Shown piece after piece: positions 21,433 through 29,981 of a DNA stretch of 37,098 nucleotides. Each line of letters begins with the position of its first letter. Positions within the stretch are counted from its first letter, which is position 1. Source of the DNA: Acidobacteriota bacterium. GTDB lineage: Bacteria > Acidobacteriota > Thermoanaerobaculia > UBA5066. Below the pieces are notes generated by a model. That model did not search any database and had not been told where the DNA came from. It saw only the letters and a list, made by a program, of their open reading frames with translations. The translations under genes and the position numbers were made by a program. The DNA lies in assembly GCA_029567505.1 (NCBI GenBank), contig JAKPXO010000030.1, forward strand, positions 1-37,098. The letters run 5' to 3'.

Positions 21433-24400
21433 ATGTTCCGACTGAAAAAGCTCGAGATCCACGGTTTCAAGTCGTTCGTCGACCGAACGTCCCTCACCCT
21501 TCCGTCCCGCCTCACCGCCATCGTCGGGCCGAACGGCTCCGGCAAGTCGAACATCTGCGACGCCGTGATGTGGGTCCTGGGCGAGCAGTCGGCCCGTGCC
21601 CTGCGCGGGACGACGATGGAAGACGTCATCTTCAACGGCTCCGCCCGGCGCAGGCCTCTCGGGATGGCCGAGGTCTCGCTCACGCTCGAGTCGCGCGGCG
21701 GGCAGTGGGCGGACACCGGCGGCGAGGTCGTCCTCACCCGCCGCGTCACCCGCGACGGGACGAGCGACTACATCCTCAACGGCCGCAAGGCGCGCCTGAA
21801 GGACATCCAGGACCTCCTCCTCGGCACCGGCCTCGGCGTCCGCGCCTACGCGATCATCGAGCAGCAGAAGATCGACCTGATCCTCTCGGCCAAGCCGCAG
21901 GACCGGCGGCGCCTCATCGAGGAGGCCGCGGGGATCTCGAAGTACAAGATCCGGAAGCAGCAGGCCGAGGTGAAGCTGGAGGAGACCCGCGCGAACCTCC
22001 TCCGCCTCACCGACATCGTCTCGGAGATCGAGCGCGCCTGCACGTCGCTCAAGCGGCAGGCGTCCCGGGCGGCCCGCTGGAAGGAGCAGGCCGACGTCCT
22101 CTCGGGCCTGAAGAAGCGCCTCCTGCGCCTGAAGTCCGAGCGGCTCGTCGCCGCGACCGAGGCCGCCGAGGCGGCGCTGAAGTCGACGACCGACGCGGAA
22201 GGGGCCGCCCTCGCCGAGTCGGGCCGCCTCGACGCCGCCTTCGAGGAGGCGCGTCACGCCGCCGAGGAGGCCGAGCGCCTCCGGCGCGAGAAGGCCGACG
22301 CGTTCGCCGCCGCCCGCGAGGCGCTCCTCGCGGCCGAGGCCGCGGTCACGGCGGCTGCCCGCGAGGCCGAGGAGACCGAGGCCCGCAGGGAGCTGGTCGG
22401 CTCGCAGCGCACCGAGGCGGAGGAGGACCACCTTTCCTCCGTCGAGGAGGCGACGAAGGCCGAGCAGCTCCTGGCCGAGGCCGCCGAGGAGCTCGCCGCC
22501 GCCGAGGCGAAGGCGAAGGAGACGGGCGAGGCGCTCGCCGCCGCGACCCGTGACGAGAGCGACGCCACCACGCGGAGGGAGGGCTCCCGGCGGGAGCTCC
22601 TCGCCGCCGCCGCCCGCGCCACGGAGGCGACGAACCGGGAGCGCGAGGCCGCGCTTCTCGTCGACCGCCTCGGCTTCGCCCTGACGAAGGTCGAGGAGCG
22701 GAAGGGGCGCGCCGAACTCCAGCTCCAGGAGCGCCGCGCCGCGATGGAGGCGGCGCGCGACCTCGAGGCCGAGACGAACGAGCGCCTCGCCGAGGCGCGC
22801 CGGCGGCTCGAAGAGGCGGGCGTCTCACGGAGGTCCGCCGAGGAGCGGCTCGCCTCCCTCAAGGAGGAGCGCGAGCGCGCGACGCGCGCCTTCCACGCCC
22901 TCGACAAGCGCCTCGGCGCCCTCGAGACCCTTCTCGCGGCGCGCGAGGCGGGCGGCGAAGCGGCCCGGCGGGCCCTCGAGACTTCCGGCGCGAAGGCCGA
23001 CGGCGTCCTCGCCGACCACTTCGACGCCGAGGAGGGGTTCGAGCACGCGCTCGACGCCGCGCTCGGCGGCGCCCTCGAAGCCCCGGTCGTCCGCGACCGC
23101 GCGGCGCTCGCCTCGCTCATTGAGACGGTCCGCGCCTCGCACCTCGGCACGGCGCGCTTCGTCCACCCGATCCCCGAGACGCCGTTCCCCCTCAAGCCCG
23201 CGGACCCGCGGGTCCTCGGCCTCGCCCGCGACCTGCTGACGGCGCGGCCCGGCGACGAGGCGCTCTCGGCCGCCCTCCCCGACGCCCTCGTCGTCGCTTC
23301 CGTCGACGACGCCCTCGCCCTCGCCGAGCTCCTGCCGGAGCGGACGTTCGTCACGAAGGACGGCGTCGTCGTCCGCGGCTCGATCGTCGAGGCGGCCGGC
23401 ACCGAGGTGCCGGGCGAGGGGCTCTTCACCGTCCGGCGCGACCTGAAGAACGTCGGCGCCGAGAAGGACACCCTCTCCGAGCGGCTCGCCGCCCTCGAGG
23501 AGGAGATCTCCGGGACGGGCGCGCAGGCGGGCGAGGCGGCGCAGGCCGTCGAGCGCGAGATCGCCGCGTCGCGCCGCGCCGAGCGGGAGCACTCCGAGGC
23601 GCTCGCGCGCCTCTCCGCCGCCCGCGACGAGGCGACCCGCGCCGAGCGCGAGGTCGCGACGATCCTGGAGGAGGAGAAGCAGCTCCGCGCCGACCTCCTG
23701 CGCGTCGGCGAGGAGCGTGCGAAGGCGCTCGAGCTCTCCGCGCAGAAGACCGGCGAGATGACCGCCATGGAGGCCGCAATCGCCGGCCTCGAGAGCGGCC
23801 TCGAGTCGGCCCGCGCGGTCCGCCTCTCGGCCCAGCAGGCCGACGGCGAGGCGCGCGCCGCGCGCGACGTCCTCCGCGAGCGGCGGCGGGCCGCACAGGA
23901 GGCGTTCCAGACCCACCGGAACCGGGCCGACGCCGCCGCCCGCCGCCTCGCCGAGCTCTCCCAGCAGATCACCGCTCTCGGCGAGCGGAAGGAGCGCGCC
24001 CTCGCCGCCGGCGAGGAGGCGCGCGAGCGGCGCGAGGAGGCGGTCGTCGCCGCATCCGAGGCCGAGGCCGCCTTGAAGCAGTCCGACGCGGCCGCGGTGC
24101 AGCGCCGCGGCGGTCTCGAGGAGCTCGACCGCGGCGCCCATGCGGCCCGCGAGGCGCTCGACGCCGCGCGCCGCGCCCGCTTCGAGGCCGAGCTCGTCGT
24201 CGAGCGGCGCCGCGGCGACCGCGAGCACCTTTCGGAGACCTGCCGCGCCGAGTTCGGCGTCCCGCCCGAGGAGCTCCCGCCGGTGGAGCGGGCGGAAGGC
24301 GAGCCCGAGCCCGACGACGAGGCCCTCGCCGCGATGCAGGAGGAGGTCGTCCAGAAGACGGTCGCCCTCGAGCGGCTCGGCCCCGTCAACCACGCCGCGC

Positions 24401-24969
24401 TCGAGGAGTTCGACGTCGAGAGCAAGCGGCTCCAGGAGATGTCGACGCAGAAGCTCGACCTCGAGAAGTCGCTCGATCAGATCCTCGAGACGATCCGGAC
24501 GATCAACCTCACGTCCTCCGAGCGGTTCACCCAGGCGTTCGTCGCGATCAACGCGAACTTCGCGCAGGTCTTCCAGAAGCTCTTCGGCGGCGGCACCGCC
24601 TCGATGCAGCTCCTCGACGAGAGCGACCCGCTCGACTCGGGGATCGAGATCATGGCCCAGCCCCCCGGCAAGCGGAACCAGACGATCGGGCTCCTCTCGG
24701 GCGGCGAGAAGGCGCTCACCGCCGTCTCGCTCCTCGTCTCGATCTTCCGCTACAAGCCCTCCCCCTTCTGCATCCTCGACGAGGTCGACGCCCCGCTCGA
24801 CGAGGCGAACATCGACCGCTTCACGACGCTCCTCAACGAGCTCTCCGAGGAGACGCAGTTCGTCCTCATCACGCACAGCAAGAGGACGATGGAGACCGCC
24901 CAGGCGCTCTACGGCGTCACGCAGGAGGAGCCGGGCGTCAGCAAGATCGTGTCGGTGCGATTCGACTGA
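21433..24969 (+). CDS. smc: Chromosome segregation protein SMC
   Basis: This 1178-residue protein has the usual length and architecture of bacterial SMC, the ATPase that with ScpA and ScpB organises and separates chromosomes. The N-terminal head has F-K-S-F-V-D and Walker A G-P-N-G-S-G-K-S near residues 33-40. Two long Ala/Glu/Arg-rich coiled coils (about 170-500 and 680-940) flank a hinge at about 510-670. The C-terminal head has the signature L-L-S-G-G-E-K-A-L-T and Walker B F-C-I-L-D-E-V-D-A-P-L-D-E-A-N. ATG 21433 begins the conserved M-x-x-L-K-K-L-E-I-x-G-F-K-S-F start, although only a weak ribosome site precedes it. ScpA and ScpB are not in the window. It is an ordinary chromosomal core gene. 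Confidence 0.97.
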   Translation: MFRLKKLEIHGFKSFVDRTSLTLPSRLTAIVGPNGSGKSNICDAVMWVLGEQSARALRGTTMEDVIFNGSARRRPLGMAEVSLTLESRGGQWADTGGEVVLTRRVTRDGTSDYILNGRKARLKDIQDLLLGTGLGVRAYAIIEQQKIDLILSAKPQDRRRLIEEAAGISKYKIRKQQAEVKLEETRANLLRLTDIVSEIERACTSLKRQASRAARWKEQADVLSGLKKRLLRLKSERLVAATEAAEAALKSTTDAEGAALAESGRLDAAFEEARHAAEEAERLRREKADAFAAAREALLAAEAAVTAAAREAEETEARRELVGSQRTEAEEDHLSSVEEATKAEQLLAEAAEELAAAEAKAKETGEALAAATRDESDATTRREGSRRELLAAAARATEATNREREAALLVDRLGFALTKVEERKGRAELQLQERRAAMEAARDLEAETNERLAEARRRLEEAGVSRRSAEERLASLKEERERATRAFHALDKRLGALETLLAAREAGGEAARRALETSGAKADGVLADHFDAEEGFEHALDAALGGALEAPVVRDRAALASLIETVRASHLGTARFVHPIPETPFPLKPADPRVLGLARDLLTARPGDEALSAALPDALVVASVDDALALAELLPERTFVTKDGVVVRGSIVEAAGTEVPGEGLFTVRRDLKNVGAEKDTLSERLAALEEEISGTGAQAGEAAQAVEREIAASRRAEREHSEALARLSAARDEATRAEREVATILEEEKQLRADLLRVGEERAKALELSAQKTGEMTAMEAAIAGLESGLESARAVRLSAQQADGEARAARDVLRERRRAAQEAFQTHRNRADAAARRLAELSQQITALGERKERALAAGEEARERREEAVVAASEAEAALKQSDAAAVQRRGGLEELDRGAHAAREALDAARRARFEAELVVERRRGDREHLSETCRAEFGVPPEELPPVERAEGEPEPDDEALAAMQEEVVQKTVALERLGPVNHAALEEFDVESKRLQEMSTQKLDLEKSLDQILETIRTINLTSSERFTQAFVAINANFAQVFQKLFGGGTASMQLLDESDPLDSGIEIMAQPPGKRNQTIGLLSGGEKALTAVSLLVSIFRYKPSPFCILDEVDAPLDEANIDRFTTLLNELSEETQFVLITHSKRTMETAQALYGVTQEEPGVSKIVSVRFD

Positions 24970-24985
24970 CGCGGATCAGCCGGGG

Positions 24986-25026
24986 GTCCGGGGGGCGCGC
25001 TCGGACGCCACGGCGGGCGACCGTGG
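24986..25026 (+). terminator. Tandem small stems after smc
   Basis: GTCCG (24986-24990) pairs with CGGAC (25002-25006). CCACGG (25008-25013) pairs with CCGTGG (25021-25026). They follow the smc stop at 24969 without a T-tract and could end that transcript before the ten-gene operon. Confidence 0.35.
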
Positions 25027-25076
25027 AAATGTACGAGGCCGGCCCATCTGTCGCAGAATCCGGACGGGGAGGCAGA

Positions 25077-25829
25077 GTGGAGATCTCCTGGTTCGTCTCT
25101 CGCGACGGTCAGCCGGCAGGTCCGTTCTCCGAGGCAGAGCTCGTCACGGCGGCCCTGGCGGGCGAGATCGGACCCGACACGCTCGTCTGGCACGAGGGGA
25201 TGCCCGCCTGGACGCGGCTCATCGACGAGCCGTCGGCCCCCTCGCTCCCCGGCATCTCGAGACGGATGACGGACTGCTCGGAGTGCCGGCGAAGCGTCCC
25301 TCTCGACGAGACGGTCCCCTTCCGGGGCCACACCTTCTGCGCCGCCTGCAAGCCCGTCGTCCTCATGCGGATCGAAGAGGGGCTTCCGCCCTGCCAGGGG
25401 CCGGCGTTCGCGCGGTTCGGGACCCGTCTTTCGGCGAGGTTCGTCGACATGCTCGGTCTCTGGATCGTCACCACGGCGATCCAGATCCCGATCGTCGGGA
25501 TTCCGCTCATCACGCAGATCACGCCGGACTCGCCGGGATTCTGGGTTCGGCAGATCGCCGCCATGCTCGTCGGCGTCGCCGGGAACGCCGCCTACTACAT
25601 CGTCCTGCACGGCCGCTCCGGGCAGACGCTCGGCAAGCGGCTCATGCGGATCCGGGTCGTTCGGGCCGACGGCTCGCCGCTCGGGTTCGGAAAGGCCACG
25701 AGCCGGTTCTTCGCCGACATGCTCTCGTCGATGACGCTCTTCATCGGCTACCTGATGGCCGCGTTCGACGAGGAGCATCGGGCCCTCCACGATCGCCTTT
25801 GTGACACGAGGGTCGTCGAGCTCCGATGA
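25077..25829 (+). CDS. GYF_2-zinc ribbon-RDD membrane protein, first gene of the operon
   Basis: I choose GTG 25077, preceded by GGGGAGG at 25066-25072, giving 250 residues; GTG 25023 and ATG 25029 are in-frame alternatives. Residues about 4-52 form a GYF_2 domain (W-F-V-S-R-D-G-Q-P-A-G-P-F-S, L-V-W-H-E-G-M-P-A-W), a peptide-binding fold. A four-Cys ribbon follows (C-S-E-C and C-A-A-C). The rest is an RDD membrane domain with helices about 125-155 and 165-185 and the conserved G-Q-T-L-G-K-R-L. RDD proteins sit in the inner membrane and are often coded with MoxR systems; a second RDD protein closes this operon. Its stop overlaps the next start (ATGA at 25826-25829). It would place protein-binding and zinc modules on the cytoplasmic face. 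Confidence 0.85.
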   Translation: MEISWFVSRDGQPAGPFSEAELVTAALAGEIGPDTLVWHEGMPAWTRLIDEPSAPSLPGISRRMTDCSECRRSVPLDETVPFRGHTFCAACKPVVLMRIEEGLPPCQGPAFARFGTRLSARFVDMLGLWIVTTAIQIPIVGIPLITQITPDSPGFWVRQIAAMLVGVAGNAAYYIVLHGRSGQTLGKRLMRIRVVRADGSPLGFGKATSRFFADMLSSMTLFIGYLMAAFDEEHRALHDRLCDTRVVELR

Positions 25830-26419
25830 CCGCATCGCTCACCTGCGGCAGTTGCCGATCCCCGATCGCCCCCGAGCGCCTCGGCATGGACGCGACTCTC
25901 GCCTGCGAGGCCTGCGGGGCCCTTCACCTCGGCGAGGTCTTCCCGGCGTTCCACCGCGAGCGTCCCGCCGGCGCGACCGGCGAGGACGTCGAGGCGGCGG
26001 GGGAGGCGACCTGCTTCACCCACTCGAGGAAGCGCGCCGTCGGCGCGTGCGGGCGCTGCGGAGCCTTCGTCTGCCGGCTCTGCGAGCTGTCGATCGCCGG
26101 AGAGAGGCTCTGCCCCCGTTGCCTCGACACGGGCGTGGCGAAGGGGACGATCCCGAGGCTCGAGACCGGGCGGCTCCTGCACGGCCGGATCGCGCTCTCG
26201 CTCGCGACGCTTCCGCTCCTCGTCTTCTACTTCACGCTCCTGACCGCGCCCGCCGCCATCTTCGTCGCGATCCGGTTCTGGAAGGCGCCGAGGAGCCTCG
26301 TCCGTCCTTCGCGCGCGGGGCACGTCGTCGCGGTCGTCCTCGGTCTCGCCCAGCTCGTGGGCTGGGCGTTCCTGGTCTCGATGCTCTTCCGGATGCTGAC
26401 CGAAGGGAGGGGCGCGTGA
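25826..26419 (+). CDS. Zinc-finger membrane protein (zinc ribbon plus B-box-like)
   Basis: The 197-residue product begins with a zinc ribbon, C-G-S-C near residue 7 and C-E-A-C near 27. A B-box-like cluster follows at about 63-98 (C-F-T-H-S, C-G-R-C, C-R-L-C, L-C-P-R-C). Two membrane helices lie about 130-150 and 165-187, with a short conserved F-W-K-A-P-R-S-L loop between them. The B-box-like pattern (C-x-x-H, then paired Cys) is also present in the small gene two places downstream. The ATG overlaps the previous stop. The Cys/His groups would face the cytoplasm next to the membrane. I know of no function; a scaffold or sensor for the operon's ATPase is inference. Confidence 0.78.
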   Translation: MTASLTCGSCRSPIAPERLGMDATLACEACGALHLGEVFPAFHRERPAGATGEDVEAAGEATCFTHSRKRAVGACGRCGAFVCRLCELSIAGERLCPRCLDTGVAKGTIPRLETGRLLHGRIALSLATLPLLVFYFTLLTAPAAIFVAIRFWKAPRSLVRPSRAGHVVAVVLGLAQLVGWAFLVSMLFRMLTEGRGA

Positions 26420-26916
26420 TGGTCGAGTACCGGAAGCTCCCGGGCCGCGGCCGTCGATTCACGAGCCCGCGCTGGCTCGACGTCATGGCGCCTCGCACGA
26501 CCGTCTGGCTCGGAAGCGACCACCTCCTCGTCGTCGACGACACCGGCTACTCCGAGCGCTACAGGCGATTCCCATACGCGGACATCCAGGCGATCGTCGT
26601 TCGCCCGACGAAGACCTACGGGACCGCCGCCGCCGTCCTCGCCCTGCTCGCGGCCGTTCCGCTGGCCGGGAGCTTCCTGACGGGCGAGGTCGGCGCGTGG
26701 ATCCTCCGCTCGCTGGGCGGGGTCTTCCTGCTCATCCTCGCCGTCCACGCCCTTCGGGGACCGACCTGCCGGACGACGCTTCAGACGGCCGTCCACGTCG
26801 AGGAGGTCCCCTCCTGGAAGCGTCTGCGCGTCGCACGCCGCGGGATCGCGCGTCTCCGGCCGCTCCTGCAGGCCGCCCAGAAAGAGACGGTTCCCGCGAC
26901 GCCCCCTCCGACGTGA
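26419..26916 (+). CDS. PH-like domain membrane protein
   Basis: The 165-residue product shares one base with the preceding stop (TGATG at 26417-26421). Residues about 25-58 (T-V-W-L-G-S-D-H-L-L-V-V-D, F-P-Y-A-D-I-Q-A-I-V-V-R-P-T) look like the first strands of a bacterial PH-like domain. Two membrane helices follow (about 68-86 and 93-113). A C-terminal segment (T-L-Q-T-A-V-H-V-E-E-V-P-S) probably completes the small barrel after the helices, and a basic tail ends the protein. The family is not certain. Its position inside an unbroken chain of overlapping genes argues that it belongs to the same membrane complex. Confidence 0.7.
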   Translation: MVEYRKLPGRGRRFTSPRWLDVMAPRTTVWLGSDHLLVVDDTGYSERYRRFPYADIQAIVVRPTKTYGTAAAVLALLAAVPLAGSFLTGEVGAWILRSLGGVFLLILAVHALRGPTCRTTLQTAVHVEEVPSWKRLRVARRGIARLRPLLQAAQKETVPATPPPT

Positions 26917-27236
26917 GCGCCCCGCTCGTCCTCCCGTGCTTCCGCCACCCCGAGCGCGAGGCAGCGGCCCGTTGCCCCGCCTGCCGGCGGGCATTCTGCC
27001 GCGAGTGCGTGACGGAGCACGACGGGAGGGTCCTCTGTGCGTCGTGCCTGAGGGCGGCGGCCTCTCCGGCGGCCCCGCCGCGCCGGCGGATCGCCGAGCG
27101 GTTCGCAGCCGCGGCCGGCTTCCTCGCCGCGTGGCTCTTCTTCTTTCTCCTCGGGCGGCTCCTCGTCGCGCTGCCGAGCTCGGCCGGGGAGGGGGCAGGC
27201 TTCGGTGACCCGCCGACCAGATCGGAGCCTCGGTGA
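26913..27236 (+). CDS. Small B-box-type zinc-finger membrane protein
   Basis: GTG 26913 overlaps the previous stop (GTGA), giving 107 residues. Residues about 9-46 hold a B-box-like zinc finger: C-F-R-H-P-E-R-E-A, C-P-A-C-R-R-A-F-C-R-E-C, then H-D-G-R-V-L-C-A-S-C. One membrane helix follows at about 65-86 (A-G-F-L-A-A-W-L-F-F-F-L-L). It looks like a reduced version of the gene at 25826. Proteins with this N-terminal finger and one or two helices occur in several bacterial phyla, usually without known function. Its stop overlaps the next start in the same GTGA arrangement. Confidence 0.75.
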   Translation: MSAPLVLPCFRHPEREAAARCPACRRAFCRECVTEHDGRVLCASCLRAAASPAAPPRRRIAERFAAAAGFLAAWLFFFLLGRLLVALPSSAGEGAGFGDPPTRSEPR

Positions 27237-28828
27237 GACCGAAGGCCTCCGGAGACGACGCGCCCCGGGCCCTCGATCTGCTGGAGGACGGGGCGTTCCT
27301 CCTCGCCAGCGCCTCGCCCCGCGCGCTCCTCCTCTACGCCGGCGGGACAATTCCGTTCCTCGGGGCCGCGCTCCTCCTGGGGTTCGACCTCGCCCGCGCC
27401 GGCGGTGCCTCGGCCTCTCTGCCGGCCGCATCGTTCGGTCTCGCGCTCCTCTTCGTCGTGATGAAGACCGCGCAGGCGCTCTTCTGCGAACGCCTTCGGG
27501 TCGAGGGGCTCTCGAGCGCGGCCCTCGACACGCCGCCCGGCACGCTCGCGATCGCCGCCCGCCAGGCGGCCCTCCAGCCCTGGAGCCTCGTCCTCCTGCC
27601 GCTCGCGCTCCTCGCGACGGTCCCCTACGGACTGACGGCGGCCTTCTTCCAGAGCGCCGTCGCCGAGGGCCTTCGGGGCTCGAGCCTCGCCGATCTCGCG
27701 GCTCGAGCGCGGCGGCACGCGGGCGTCTGGCAGGGCCAGAACCACGTGCTCCTCCTGGTCCTTCTCGCGTTCCGCATCTTCGCCTTCCTGAACGTCTTCG
27801 TCCTCCTCGTCGTCCTCCCGCTCCTCCTTCGGACGCTCGCCGGCGTCGAAACGGACCTCTCGCGCGCGGCCGGACACCTCCTCTCGCTCCCGCTGCTGGC
27901 CGTCTCCGCGGCAGTCACCCACCTCCTCGTCGACCCGCTCGTGAAGGCGGTCTACGTCGTCCGCAGCTTCCACGTGGAATCCCGGCGGACGGGCGAAGAC
28001 CTCCTCGCGGCGCTCCGGCGCCGGGGCACGGCGATGGTCGTCTTCCTGCTCGCCGCGCTCCCCGCGCGGGCCGCGGCTCCCTCGGTCGACCCCGCGAGCC
28101 TCGACCGCGCTCTCGACGAGGTCCTCTCCCGACGCCGCTTCGCCTGGCACCTGCCGAAGGAGCCCGCCGCCGGCGGCTCAGGGGTGTTCGAGGACGTCGT
28201 TCGGGGGCTCTGGGAGATGGTGTCCGGCGCGGCAACGGCCGTTCTCCGTCTGCTCGATCGGCTCGCCCGGGCGATCGCCGAGAGGCTGCGCTGGGGGCGC
28301 GCCGAGGGCTCGGACAGAGCGTGGGCCTTCGGGCTGGCCGGCGAGCAGCTCCTTCTCCTCACCGCTCTGGCCGTCGTCGCCGGAGCGCTCGCTCTCCTCA
28401 TCGTCCGGATCGTGCGAAAGAGGCAGCTCCGCGCGCCGGAGCCCGCCGCGCCCACGCCCACGCCCGAGATCGACCTCCTCGCCGACACGGTCGCCGCCGA
28501 TGCGAAGGAGCCGGAGGAGTGGCTCGCCCTGGGCGACGAGTGGATCGCGAAAGGGGACGGACGGCGCGCGGTGCGGGCCCTGTACCTGGCCGGGCTCGGC
28601 GCGCTCGCCCGCGGCGAGCTCGTGAGGCTCGCCCCGCACAAGTCGAACGGCGACTACTCCCGGGAGCTGGAGCGGCACCCGGGCGCGTCACCGAGCCTGT
28701 CGCCCCTCTTCGGCTCTCTCGCCACCGAGTTCGATCGCGTCTTCTACGGGACCCACCGGGTGAGCGCCGGTTCGCTCGCCGCTTTCAAGGAGGACGTCCG
28801 TGCACTCCGGGCCCTCGCGATACCGTAG
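27233..28828 (+). CDS. Multi-pass membrane protein with C-terminal DUF4129-like domain
   Basis: The 531-residue product starts at GTG 27233, overlapping the previous stop. The first half has about five or six membrane helices (residues 27-75, 115-140, 180-205, 220-240) and a basic loop. An A-L-P-A-R-A-A-A segment near 280 looks like the end of an internal signal-like helix leading to an exported part. A helix at about 364-388 returns to a cytoplasmic C-terminal domain with A-L-Y-L-A-G-L-G-A-L, L-A-P-H-K-S-N-G-D-Y-S-R-E-L and F-D-R-V-F-Y-G-T. These are the hallmarks of DUF4129, which accompanies MoxR/DUF58/transglutaminase-like clusters. The downstream gene starts inside its 3' end, behind an AAGGAGG. 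Confidence 0.82.
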   Translation: MRPKASGDDAPRALDLLEDGAFLLASASPRALLLYAGGTIPFLGAALLLGFDLARAGGASASLPAASFGLALLFVVMKTAQALFCERLRVEGLSSAALDTPPGTLAIAARQAALQPWSLVLLPLALLATVPYGLTAAFFQSAVAEGLRGSSLADLAARARRHAGVWQGQNHVLLLVLLAFRIFAFLNVFVLLVVLPLLLRTLAGVETDLSRAAGHLLSLPLLAVSAAVTHLLVDPLVKAVYVVRSFHVESRRTGEDLLAALRRRGTAMVVFLLAALPARAAAPSVDPASLDRALDEVLSRRRFAWHLPKEPAAGGSGVFEDVVRGLWEMVSGAATAVLRLLDRLARAIAERLRWGRAEGSDRAWAFGLAGEQLLLLTALAVVAGALALLIVRIVRKRQLRAPEPAAPTPTPEIDLLADTVAADAKEPEEWLALGDEWIAKGDGRRAVRALYLAGLGALARGELVRLAPHKSNGDYSRELERHPGASPSLSPLFGSLATEFDRVFYGTHRVSAGSLAAFKEDVRALRALAIP

Positions 28829-29981
28829 GAGCTCGGGCATCCTCGCGGCGCTCCTCTGCGCGACGGTCGCGGCGGGAGCGTACTTCTTCCTGGACCTCGC
28901 TCTCGCCCGCGGCGACGTCTACCCTCCCTATTCCTCGTTCCGAAGCGACCCCCTCGGGACCCGCGCCCTCCTCGAGGCGCTCGCGGAGCAGCCCGGCCTC
29001 GATGTGAGGAGGCTCCTTTCTCCTCTTCCAGCCGAGCCGGACGCCGGCGCGGCCGTCGTCTTCGTCATCGGGCCGACGGTCGAGGCCTTCGCGGAAGCGA
29101 CGACGAAGGAGCTCGAAGAGGCGGAAGCCTTCCTTCGGGCCGGGGGACGGCTCGTCCTCGCTCTCCGCCCCGTCGGCTCCACGGACATCCCGGGGACGGC
29201 TCCCGGCGTCGGGAAGGAGCCGGCCCGGCGGCCGCGTCCGGCCGTGGGACTCGCGAGTCGCTGGGGGGTCGCGATCCGGCGGGCCGGGAGCGCTCCGGTC
29301 GCCGCGGCCCGGCGGGCGCCGGGCCCCGACGATCCTCATGGCTCGCTTCCCGAAGCCCTCACGTGGCGTTCCGCCGCCCGGCTCGAGCTCGGCTCGGACC
29401 GCTGGACGACGCTGTACGCCATCGACGACGCACCCGTCGTCGCGTCGCGGCGCTTCGGGCGGGGGACGCTCGTCCTCCTGACCGACGCCTCCCGTCTCAC
29501 GAACGCGTCGATGCGCAAGGAGCGCGCGAGCGTTCTCCTCGCTCACCTCGTCGGCGAGAAGACGACGGTCCTCTTCGCCGAGACGCACCTCGGGGTCGAG
29601 GAGCGAGAGGGCGTGATGGTCCTCCTCCGCCGGTACCGTCTCGGCGGCCTCCTCCTGGCCGCTCTCCTCGTCGCGGGCCTCTGGGCGTGGCGGAACGCGA
29701 CGGGGCTCCTGGCGCCGCAGGAGGCCCCCGGAGCGATCCCCGGCGCGGGCGGGCGAGATTCCTTCGAAGGGCTCGTCCGTCTCCTCACGCGGGGGATCCC
29801 GCCCTCGCGTCTCCTCGACGCCGCTCTCGCGGAGTGGAGCCGAACGTCGGGGACGCCGACCGGCGAGATGCGCCGTCTCGCCGACGAGGCCCGCCGCACC
29901 ACCGAGATCCCGGCTGCGTACGCCGCGCTCTGCCGCGCAGCCCATCCCGAAGCCCGTGCCCGAAAGGAGCCCCATGCCTGA
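28800..29981 (+). CDS. DUF4350-like membrane protein
   Basis: GTG 28800 has AAGGAGG six to seven bases upstream and overlaps the previous gene by 29 bases, giving 393 residues. A signal-anchor helix lies at about 12-34. The exported part begins with P-P-Y-S-S-F-R-S-D-P-L-G-T-R-A-L-L-E-A-L, the typical DUF4350 opening. It continues as a flavodoxin/GATase-like alpha-beta domain with E-A-F-L-R-A-G-G-R-L-V-L-A and F-G-R-G-T-L-V-L-L-T-D. A second helix lies at about 280-297, followed by a cytoplasmic C-terminal helical region. DUF4350 proteins are standard partners of MoxR and DUF4129 genes, and the fold suggests binding of a small ligand or sugar outside the cytoplasm. The activity is not known. 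Confidence 0.82.
   Translation: MHSGPSRYRRSSGILAALLCATVAAGAYFFLDLALARGDVYPPYSSFRSDPLGTRALLEALAEQPGLDVRRLLSPLPAEPDAGAAVVFVIGPTVEAFAEATTKELEEAEAFLRAGGRLVLALRPVGSTDIPGTAPGVGKEPARRPRPAVGLASRWGVAIRRAGSAPVAAARRAPGPDDPHGSLPEALTWRSAARLELGSDRWTTLYAIDDAPVVASRRFGRGTLVLLTDASRLTNASMRKERASVLLAHLVGEKTTVLFAETHLGVEEREGVMVLLRRYRLGGLLLAALLVAGLWAWRNATGLLAPQEAPGAIPGAGGRDSFEGLVRLLTRGIPPSRLLDAALAEWSRTSGTPTGEMRRLADEARRTTEIPAAYAALCRAAHPEARARKEPHA

Noticed and set aside
22254-24425. Long minus-strand frames opposite smc
   Set aside because: They are Ser/Arg/Ala-rich shadows of the coiled-coil coding sequence without any recognisable domain.
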